From Tolypothrix sp. NIES-4075 (GTDB lineage Bacteria > Cyanobacteriota > Cyanobacteriia > Cyanobacteriales > Nostocaceae): DNA of 64,000 nt. The position numbers and the translations under genes are program-made. Positions 1 through 7,200 of the stretch are shown piece after piece (position 1 is the first letter of the stretch; every line of letters starts with the position of its first letter). The notes under the pieces are model-generated. The model was not told the origin of the DNA. It saw only the letters and a list, made by a program, of their open reading frames with translations, and did no database searches. The stretch lies in NCBI RefSeq assembly GCF_002218085.1, contig NZ_BDUC01000010.1, forward strand, positions 1,750 to 65,749, read 5' to 3'.

Positions 1-834
1 TTAGGGCACAGTGGTGCTGTCATTGGTGTCAGCTTCAGTCCTGATGGACAAACTATGGCTACCTCTGGCGGGGATAGCTGGGTGAAACTGTGGCGAGTGA
101 GTGACGGCTATATGATCAAAACGCTGCTAGGACATGACCATGAAGTTAATAATGTCAGTTTCAGTCCAAAAGGAGATATTCTCGCCTCAGCGAGTGCGGA
201 TGCAACTATTAAACTCTGGCGGGTAAAAGATGGCAAACTTATTAGAACTTTAAAAGGACATAACGGTGAAGTTTTTCGCGTGGCATTTAGCCCTAATGGT
301 GATATTCTCGCTTCTGCTGGCAGAGATAACACAGTGAAAATCTGGCGAGTCAGCGATGGTAAGTTACTGCGAACCCTCACTGGACATACTAATGCTGTAG
401 GTGGTATAAGTTTTAACCCTAAAGGTGATATCCTCGCTTCTGCTAGTTCTGATAAAACTATTAAACTTTGGCGGGTGAGGGATGGTAAATTACTACAAAC
501 TCTGCAAGGACACACTGAGGCAGTTTGGGCTGTAACTTTTAGCCCTGATGGTAACATGATTGCTTCTGCCAGTGACGACAGTACAGTGAAATTATGGAGT
601 CTTAATGGTATAGAAATGAAGACGTTTTCCGGACATAGCGAAGCTGTCAGCGATGTCAGTTTCAGCCCTGACGGTAAAATGATTGCCTCTTCCAGTAGAG
701 ATGGTACGGTTAAAGTTTGGCGTGTTGATAGCAAAGAACTGCAAACTACAGATTTAGATCATCTGTTGATTCGCAGTTGTCGATGGTTGCACGATTATTT
801 AAAGAATAACCCCAAGCTTAGTAACCAATGTTGA
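1..834 (+). CDS. WD40 repeat protein, C-terminal part (5' end outside window)
   Basis: The reading frame is open from base 1, so the start lies outside the window. About six WD40 repeats are visible, each with a GH dipeptide, a SFSPDG-type turn and a KLW or KVW ending. The protein ends in a short helical tail (RSCRWLHDYLKNNPKL) that closely resembles the tail of the caspase-WD40 protein at 4205-9415, so the missing N-terminus may carry similar caspase/NTPase domains; that is inference. The stop at 832-834 is created by a 65-bp tandem duplication (764-828 and 829-893). In the second copy the frame would continue through EWDLC to a stop near 926, which looks like the ancestral end. The propeller probably acts as a protein-binding scaffold. 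Confidence 0.85.
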   Translation, partial: LGHSGAVIGVSFSPDGQTMATSGGDSWVKLWRVSDGYMIKTLLGHDHEVNNVSFSPKGDILASASADATIKLWRVKDGKLIRTLKGHNGEVFRVAFSPNGDILASAGRDNTVKIWRVSDGKLLRTLTGHTNAVGGISFNPKGDILASASSDKTIKLWRVRDGKLLQTLQGHTEAVWAVTFSPDGNMIASASDDSTVKLWSLNGIEMKTFSGHSEAVSDVSFSPDGKMIASSSRDGTVKVWRVDSKELQTTDLDHLLIRSCRWLHDYLKNNPKLSNQC

Positions 835-893
835 TTCGCGGTTGTGCATGGTTGCACGATTATTTAAAGAATAACCCCAAGCTTAGTAACCAA
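764..893 (+). repeat. 65-bp tandem duplication at the WD40 gene end
   Basis: Bases 764-828 and 829-893 are the same 65-bp unit, both starting TGTTGATTCGC, with about three mismatches. Because 65 is not a multiple of three, the duplication shifts the frame and produces an early stop (NQC then TGA). The second copy preserves what looks like the original C-terminal coding sequence. Confidence 0.9.
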
Positions 894-909
894 GAGTGGG
901 ATTTGTGTT

Positions 910-1191
910 TCAATTTGAGACAGTAGAGTTAACAGGCTGTAAAATTTGGCGTTGGTTGAGCAAAATTGGTTCTCTACGGGGAGGGCTAGGAGGTTTCACA
1001 GGTTTTTTTCCTATACTTGGTTCACCAGGTCTATTTGTTTGTCCTCCACCAATCACGGGTGCAGATACGACTGGCTTGAGAGTAATGCTGGGTGTTATTA
1101 CTGGCTTTTTCACAACTTCACTAGCAAAACTAGATGTTGCACTAGCCAGTAGTATTGGTAAAGCGATCGCCATTACAATTTGCTTTTTCAT
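910..1191 (-). CDS. small secreted proline-rich protein
   Basis: A 93-residue protein with a clear signal peptide (MKKQIVMAIALPILLASATSSFA, cleavage after ASSFA-like residues near 24). The mature part is rich in Pro, Val and Lys and contains GEPSIGKKPVKPPSPPRREP. That segment resembles the GEPRVDPRP...PPTP repeat of the upstream gene at 1233-1844, which lies 41 bp away on the same strand, so the two are probably one transcript and related. No Shine-Dalgarno is obvious before the ATG. I recognise no family. The composition suggests an extended periplasmic or cell-surface peptide. It is real rather than accidental because it has both a signal peptide and a related neighbour. Confidence 0.6.
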   Translation of the reverse strand: MKKQIVMAIALPILLASATSSFASEVVKKPVITPSITLKPVVSAPVIGGGQTNRPGEPSIGKKPVKPPSPPRREPILLNQRQILQPVNSTVSN

Positions 1192-1232
1192 ATCAATTTT
1201 TGTGTATTTTTTGACTTTTATTGCTAAAGCTA

Positions 1233-1844
1233 CTATCGCCTTGGAGGAGATGTCTTCTTGGGTCGGGGATTGACTGTTGCAACTCCTATTTTTCTCACTC
1301 CGATAAAAGTTGTTCGCGAAATGATTGTTGTTTCTCCTATCCGCAGTCGTATCGGATTTGGTGGCTGTGTTGTTCGCCGGTCAACTCTTGGTTCTCCTAT
1401 TCTCCTGACTCGTATCGGAGTTGGTGGCTGTGTTGGTCGCGGATCAACTCTTGGTTCTCCTATTCTTCGGGAAATTTCTTCTGTTTGGTCTAGTTCATTG
1501 TCCAGTCGTGCAGGAGTTGGTGGTTGTGTTGGTCGCGGATCAACTCTTGGTTCTCCTATTCTTCGGGAAATTTCTTCTGTTTGGTCTAGTTCATTGTCCA
1601 GTCGTGCAGGAGTTGGTGGCTGTGTTGGTCGCGGATCAACTCTTGGTTCTCCTATTGTCCTTGAATTTTCCTCTGTTTCTTGTTGTAAATCATTCTGCTG
1701 TTCATTACCTAACTTTCTCGAACTTTTTTCGATTTTAGATTTAAGAGTGAGAATTGTGTAACTTAATTTCGACAATAATTTCAGAAATTTAAATCTACTC
1801 ACCTTGAAAATAACTCGTATGACCCTCAAAACTCGCGTTTTCAT
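1233..1844 (-). CDS. repeat protein with IGEPRVDPRPTQPPTP units
   Basis: A 203-residue protein. The N-terminus is basic and amphipathic (MKTRVLRVIRVIFKVSRFKF) and is preceded by AGGAG about 10 bases upstream of the ATG, which supports this start. The body holds a tandem 32-residue repeat, each unit made of RRIGEPRVDPRPTQPPTPAR followed by an acidic LDNELDQTEEIS linker. Two copies are near perfect, with partial units on either side. The C-terminus is very basic and proline rich (NPRPKKTSPPRR). No enzyme domain is visible. Alternating basic/proline and acidic blocks suggest a disordered linker or surface protein. It is followed 41 bp downstream by a small secreted protein with a related motif. 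Function unknown. Confidence 0.6.
   Translation of the reverse strand: MKTRVLRVIRVIFKVSRFKFLKLLSKLSYTILTLKSKIEKSSRKLGNEQQNDLQQETEENSRTIGEPRVDPRPTQPPTPARLDNELDQTEEISRRIGEPRVDPRPTQPPTPARLDNELDQTEEISRRIGEPRVDPRPTQPPTPIRVRRIGEPRVDRRTTQPPNPIRLRIGETTIISRTTFIGVRKIGVATVNPRPKKTSPPRR
1378..1670 (-). repeat. 96-bp tandem repeat inside the proline-rich gene
   Basis: Units start at 1441, 1537 and 1633 (GGATCAACTCTTGGTTCTCC on the plus strand), an exact 96-bp spacing. The first two full units are nearly identical. A degenerate partial unit begins near 1378. The period keeps the reading frame and encodes the 32-residue protein repeat. Confidence 0.9.
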
Positions 1845-2456
1845 GTTAAATAATCTCCTGGTGTGTGTGAGACTAAGACTTTTGTTGCAATACGTTTACC
1901 TACCGAATGCCATCAAAGCATTCCCGAAACTAGCGTAAACTTGCCAATACTTAAATAGCCTCAATTTTTTCTATTTGCATCGTTTCCCAGACTTAATAGA
2001 TTTACTTGAGTTGTTTTATGCAATCTTCTGTCGTTTTGGCGATCGTAGATTTGCACGGTTTTTATTTGCCGTTGGGCTGAAAAGTCTTAGTATGCTGATA
2101 CATGGCGTATCACTTAATCCAAAATTTTAAATCCTAACTCGCAAGACTACCTCGATCAAGTATTTGTTCCTGGTAATATTATATACTTAAGTATGAGTAT
2201 AATACGTTCTAGTTAGTTATCGCAACCGAATAATTTAAGATTTATTTTATAAAATATAGTTAAGCTCATCCCACGTCACGCGACTGCGTGGAATCAGAGC
2301 CAGGATTATGCTATATTTGCCCTGATGAGCGCTTATATGGCGTGCGATCGCCTTTAATTATAAGACAGACTTACGCAGTAAAATTAATGTAGGATGTGAA
2401 GCGCCAAAAGTACGGCACCCGACAATTTAAATTTTTTAACTGGAGATAATAAGCGT
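1845..2456. other. intergenic, 612 bp
   Basis: AT-rich spacer between divergent genes. It contains one possible structured element: GCTCATC at 2263-2269 pairs with GATGAGC at 2324-2330, enclosing a CCACG/CGTGG hairpin. A GCGATCGC-like HIP1 site lies near 2345. No coding sequence with protein-like composition was found. Confidence 0.5.
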
Positions 2457-2657
2457 ATGCCATATCAAGATATTGCCGATTTACCTGACTCAGTTAAAAA
2501 TCATTTACCCAAACACGCATCTGAAATATTTATTGCTGCGTTTAACAATGCTTTAAAAGAATATGACGATGAAGAAGCAGCATTTAAAGTCGCTTGGGCA
2601 GCGGTAAAGCGTGACTACGAAAAAGGGGAAGATGGCAATTGGCATAAAAAAAGTTAA
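2457..2657 (+). CDS. ChaB family protein
   Basis: A 66-residue protein matching the ChaB family over its whole length. It begins MPY, has DLPDSVKNHLP near the start, a central AFNNAL helix, and ends with the characteristic AWAAVKRDYEKG and GNWHKK. ChaB was named as a putative cation transport regulator in E. coli, but its biochemical role is poorly defined. Some cyanobacterial homologues are stress-associated. A GGAG Shine-Dalgarno lies about 10 bases before the ATG. It is a monocistronic gene with no partner cation antiporter nearby. Confidence 0.85.
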   Translation: MPYQDIADLPDSVKNHLPKHASEIFIAAFNNALKEYDDEEAAFKVAWAAVKRDYEKGEDGNWHKKS

Positions 2658-2802
2658 ACCTAGACCACAACCGATTTAACTTCAATTTATTGGTTACAGT
2701 TTCTGACCGTATTAACACAGGCATCATCTATTGATTGCAGGTAGAAAATGCTTTAAATTGCAACTTTTGATATCATCTTCTTAGCTGCTTTATACCAAAA
2801 AC

Positions 2803-3168
2803 TTACGCACGAGTTAATAGTTCCAGGTTATGACCATTGGGGTCATAAAAGTAAAAGCCACGCCCCCCTTTCCTGTGGTTAATCTCACCTTTATTATGAT
2901 GCATGGGGTCACTACTGTATTCAAGACCTGCCTCTTTTATCCGTGCAAAGATACTATCAAATTCCTCTTCACTGACATGAAATGCATAATGGTGTGACTC
3001 AAATTCCTGGCGATCGGCAAAGTCGAGCGTTAGAGTATCATTGACTTGCACGGGGGCAAAGTAACTAAAATGCGACTCAACCTTTAAACCAAAAATTTCT
3101 GCAAAGAACCGTGCCGATGTTTCCTTATCGCGTGCGGGTACTATAGTGTGATTTAAAATAATCGTCAT
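2803..3168 (-). CDS. VOC (glyoxalase/bleomycin-resistance) family protein
   Basis: A 121-residue protein of the vicinal-oxygen-chelate fold. Both beta-alpha-beta-beta-beta halves can be followed: NHTIVPARDKETSARFFAEI at the start and GFYFYDPNGHNLELLTR at the end, the latter being the typical metal-site strand with a C-terminal Glu. The ATG at 3168 is preferred over one nine codons upstream because AGGAAG sits six bases in front of it. VOC proteins include lyases, dioxygenases and resistance proteins; the substrate cannot be told from sequence. It is transcribed alone, away from its neighbours. Confidence 0.85.
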   Translation of the reverse strand: MTIILNHTIVPARDKETSARFFAEIFGLKVESHFSYFAPVQVNDTLTLDFADRQEFESHHYAFHVSEEEFDSIFARIKEAGLEYSSDPMHHNKGEINHRKGGRGFYFYDPNGHNLELLTRA

Positions 3169-3452
3169 GTCACACTTCCTCCTTAATTTCAGCAATAATC
3201 ATTATCAATTTTGTATTAAAATTGATAACAAAAAAGTTTTTTACTACATTCGTGTGCTTCTCTTCTATCTTATCTTTTTGTCACTGACACCAGTAATTGT
3301 TAAGAAATATGTAAAAAATATATAGATTTTTATGAGATAGGAAAAGTAATAAAACTAAAAGATAATCGTCAATAATTCATCCGCAAGATAGTTATCATCT
3401 AATTTATCAAACATCTAAAATTGGCTCAAACTACTTTTAATAGTAAAAAATT

Positions 3453-3608
3453 ATGCTTAGTTTACTTTGGGGTATTGTAGTTATACTTGTCGTCTTTTGG
3501 GCATTGGGATTAGCATTTCATATTGCAGGCAGTCTAATTCATGCACTGTTACTTCTGGCAATTGCTCTTGCTGTTTACAACTTCTTGAAAGCGCGTACCG
3601 ATTTTTAG
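3453..3608 (+). CDS. lmo0937-type small membrane protein
   Basis: A 51-residue protein beginning MLSLLWGIVVILVVFWALGL and ending YNFLKARTDF. It has two hydrophobic helices joined by a FHIAGSLIH turn. This is the pattern of the short lmo0937 family membrane proteins (two TM segments, central H-x-x-G-x-x-I-H, basic tail), which are widespread in bacteria and of unknown function. It is too short to be picked up by common length cut-offs. No strong Shine-Dalgarno is seen; the upstream region is very AT-rich. Confidence 0.7.
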   Translation: MLSLLWGIVVILVVFWALGLAFHIAGSLIHALLLLAIALAVYNFLKARTDF

Positions 3609-3685
3609 AGGATATCTCAAAACTAAGGGTGTTGGTAATTAAAAATATCAATAGGAATCCGGTTTGATTGCGTGAAAAGATACGT

Positions 3686-3805
3686 ACTAGCGTGGCAAGA
3701 CTAAAATGTTGCAATAAATTCAAGTATAAAAGCTTAATTTTATTGTGGGATGGTCCGGAAAGCCCGTCCATTAGTGATGCACAAATTTAGCTGTGTCACG
3801 CTAGT
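3686..3805. repeat. 120-bp segment with terminal inverted repeats
   Basis: ACTAGCGTG at 3686-3694 is the exact reverse complement of CACGCTAGT at 3797-3805. The internal part is non-coding and includes a GTCCGGAAAGCCCGTCC-like secondary palindrome. The size and ends are compatible with a small MITE-like element, but no transposase-specific end can be recognised. Confidence 0.4.
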
Positions 3806-3852
3806 AGGGTGCGCTCTTCGGCGAAAATACGGCACTATTAGCAAGGATTTGA

Positions 3853-3879
3853 TGCGTTAGGATGAAATCCGTAACGCAC
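3853..3879. repeat. GTGCGTTA dispersed palindrome, copy 1
   Basis: TGCGTTAGGATGAAATCC followed by GTAACGCAC forms a hairpin. The same sequence occurs in opposite orientation at 26621-26648, and diverged relatives occur at 13345, 13541, 17239 and 26665. It is a dispersed, stem-forming repeat. Confidence 0.75.
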
Positions 3880-4204
3880 CTTACAAGACTTTACAATACG
3901 TCAAATCATCCCGCCAATATGCAACGCCTATTTTATAAGTAATTACTGCCACGTAATTATACCATAATACGTTTACCTATAGCCTGATTTAGCGGATTTT
4001 TTCATAAAACCCCAATTTTTCTCTACTTAAGTATATAGATTTGTAAAGGTTTCCGGATATATCCTTCAACAAGAATGCATAAAATCGTAGCAACCAACCT
4101 AGAAAAACTTGACTCTTATTAAATAATCAGTATTTATATCAACATAAAAATTTTCAGTATATTTTCGAGATTGGTTGCTATTACCTGTATCGTAATTTAA
4201 AAAA

Positions 4205-7200
4205 ATGTCTCCATTAGGCGTTGCTACTAGTCGCTCAACTTATGCTTTAGAAACAGGACACGCAAAAATTTGGTTGGTGTTGGTGGGTGTAAACCAATAC
4301 CAAGATGAACGATTGCCGTCTTTGCGCTACTCAGCGCTTGATTGTCAAGGTTTAGCAGAAGCTTTAGCTGATGCAACTCAAGCGTTTCCGCAGACTGAGG
4401 TGTGGACTCATCACGATTTTTCGTTACAGTTGCCAACACTAACAAATATTCGTACTACTTTAAAACAAATTGCTGCTGCGGCTCAACCACAAGACACGAT
4501 TTTATTTTATTTTTCTGGACACGGGATGGTAGAGTCAAAGTCTGGGCAGGTAGTTTTGTGTCTGGCAGATACGCAAACCAATAATTTACTGAATACGGGT
4601 TTAGGCTTACAGGAATTATTACATTTATTGGGACATAGTGGAGCGCAGACTCAGTTGGTGTTGTTGGATGCTTGTCATAGCGGTAGTATGTCACTCAAGG
4701 GAGCAAAAGGAGAAATACCAAACCGCGAAAACCTGACACCGCAAATGGTAGACTTGTTGCGGCAAAAAGCGAAAAAAAGTAAAGGATTTTATGCTTTGCT
4801 TTCTTGTGACACAGATCAGCAATCTTGGGAATTTCCGGAATTAGGACACGGAGTCTTTACTTATTATTTAATGCGGGGGTTGCGAGGTGAAGCTGCTGAT
4901 GGACGCGGTTTGATTGAAGCGGATGGTCTTTATCGATATATTTATCATCAGACGCAGCAATACATCGAGCAAACTAATCAACAACTGCGACTAATTAATC
5001 AGCAAAAAAGAGGTAGGGGAGAAACTAGACTTTATTCAGAATATCCTTTGCAAACTCCGAAGCGGATTGTTGAAGGAGTTGGGGAAATTGTTCTTGGCTT
5101 AAAATCAGAAGTTGTAGAATCTTCCTCTTTGCGACAAGCGCTGATTGTTGAGGGACTGACGACTAATAAGACGACTCTCGATTTTTGTAAATTATTGCGG
5201 GGTGTTGGTGGCTTTGAGTTGGAGTATTTGCCACAAGCTGATAAAATAAGTGCTTCATATATTCAAGAAGGAATGCAGAATTGCTTGCAGAAAAAGCAAG
5301 ATTCTCAAAGTTTAGAACATGACGCAACAGTTTTATTATATCTGCGTGGCAGACTGAAGCAAACTGAAGCGGGGGAAGCTGTGTTAGTGGTGGGGTCGGA
5401 TATTGAATTGAGTCGCTCTTGGTTAAGACAACAACTCAGGCGATCGCCTTACACTCAACAAATTATCATCTTAGATTGTCTTTGTGAGCAAACGCAACAA
5501 GTCTCATTACAAGATTGGCTAGAAGACTTGCAGCTAAGTTCCGAACAAGGACAGTGTATCATTGCTGCTGCTTCTCCGTCATACAATCCCGAACAATTTG
5601 TTCAAGTTCTCCACGATACCCTCAAAGCTGCCCAACAGCAAAACAGTTTATCGGTAGCTAGTTGGATTACTCAATTGCAACTATCTTGTTCAAATACATT
5701 ACCATTGCACATTTGGGTATCTGGCATTCGAGGCGTTATCGAAATTATACCTACCCGGACTGGCATCAGGGATATTAAGTTAACAGAAGCAATTGATTTA
5801 GGACTTTGCCCTTACCGGGGATTAAGAGCTTTTACTCCGGAAGATGCTCAATACTTCTACGGTAGAGAAGCTTTAACGCAGCAACTTATGCATCACTTGG
5901 CAAGTAAGTCATTTCTTGCCGTAGTTGGTGCCTCTGGTAGCGGTAAATCATCGGTTGTCCAAGCGGGATTAATCGCTCAACTGCAACGCGGTAAACAATT
6001 ACCTGGTAGCGAAGAATGGTGGATTAAAAGCTTTCGTCCTGGTGCAAATCCGCTCTTAGCTTTATCGCGACGCTTGGTAGATAGCGGTACTGAGAAAGAA
6101 AAAGCTTACCAGCAAATACAATTAGAAAAAATCTTGTATCAAGGGCGACAAGGATTCGCTCATTGGTTAAGTAACCGACCAGAACCAACCATTATTTTAG
6201 TTATAGACCAGTTTGAGGAATTATTCACCCTTGCCCAAGCTGGTGAGAGACAGCGCTTTTTAGAACTTATATTAGGAGCGTTGGAATTAAGCGAAGGTAA
6301 GCTTAAAATAGTCATCACTCTGCGGGCAGATTTTATCGCACCTTGTTTGGAAATACCGAAATTAGCGCAGGTTTTGCAACAGTCTAGCATTCTCGTACCG
6401 CCTTGTTTAAGTGAGGAGGAATATCGCCACGTTATCATTAACCCTGCCGAACAAGTCGGCTTAACAGTTGAGCCTGTGTTAGTTGAAGTGCTGTTGCGAG
6501 AGTTACACCGCTCACCCGGAGATTTACCGCTTTTAGAATTCGTTTTAGAGCAGTTGTGGGAACATCGAGTTGCAGGTAAGTTAACTTTACAAGCTTATCA
6601 GCAGCACTTGGGTGGAATTAAAGGAGCGCTGGAAAGTAAAGCGCAAGCTGTTTACGACAGTTTAGACCCTGAAGCTCAAGAATGCGCTCGTTGGATTTTT
6701 CTCTCGCTGACACAGTTAGGTGAAGGTACGGAAGATACTCGACGAAGGGTGTATAAATCAGAGTTGATTGTGAAAAAATATCCGGCGCCATTGGTAGAAA
6801 AGACACTGGCAGCGTTAACTGCTGCAAAGCTGGTAGTGGTGAATTTGGAAGAAGGAGGAAGGGGGAGAGGGGGGGAAGGGGGAAAAGGAGACTCCTTGGA
6901 GACTCCTTGGAGACTCCTTGGAGACTCCTTGGAGAATAATTCTTTCCCCCCCTCTCCCCATCCCCCCCTCCCCCCCTCCTCTTCGGTGACGATAGAAGTT
7001 GCCCATGAGGTGTTGATTCGCTATTGGTCTACTTTGCGATGCTGGTTGGAGGAAAATCGTGGTAGATTGCGATCGCAACGTCAAATTGAGCAAGCTGCAC
7101 AGCTGTGGAAACATGGGGGTGAACAATCTGATTTTTTGTTGCAAGGTGTGCGTTTGGCTGAAGCGGAAGATATTTATATCAATTACACTGAGGAACTATC

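Larger units (their letters stand above)
3609..4204. other. intergenic, 596 bp, with palindromic elements
   Basis: Spacer between the small membrane protein gene and the caspase-WD40 gene. It holds an inverted-repeat-bounded segment (3686-3805) immediately followed by a GTGCGTTA-type palindrome (3853-3879). The last 300 bases are AT-rich and presumably carry the promoter of the large gene. No credible coding sequence. Confidence 0.5.

Noticed and set aside
108..734. Minus-strand frame of 208 codons opposite the WD40 gene
   Set aside because: Mirror frame of WD40 repeats; similar mirrors occur opposite the repeats at 7885-8955. No start signal or family.
1258..1761. Plus-strand repeat frame opposite the proline-rich gene
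   Set aside because: Shadow of the 96-bp repeat; the minus-strand frame has the Shine-Dalgarno and the related secreted neighbour.
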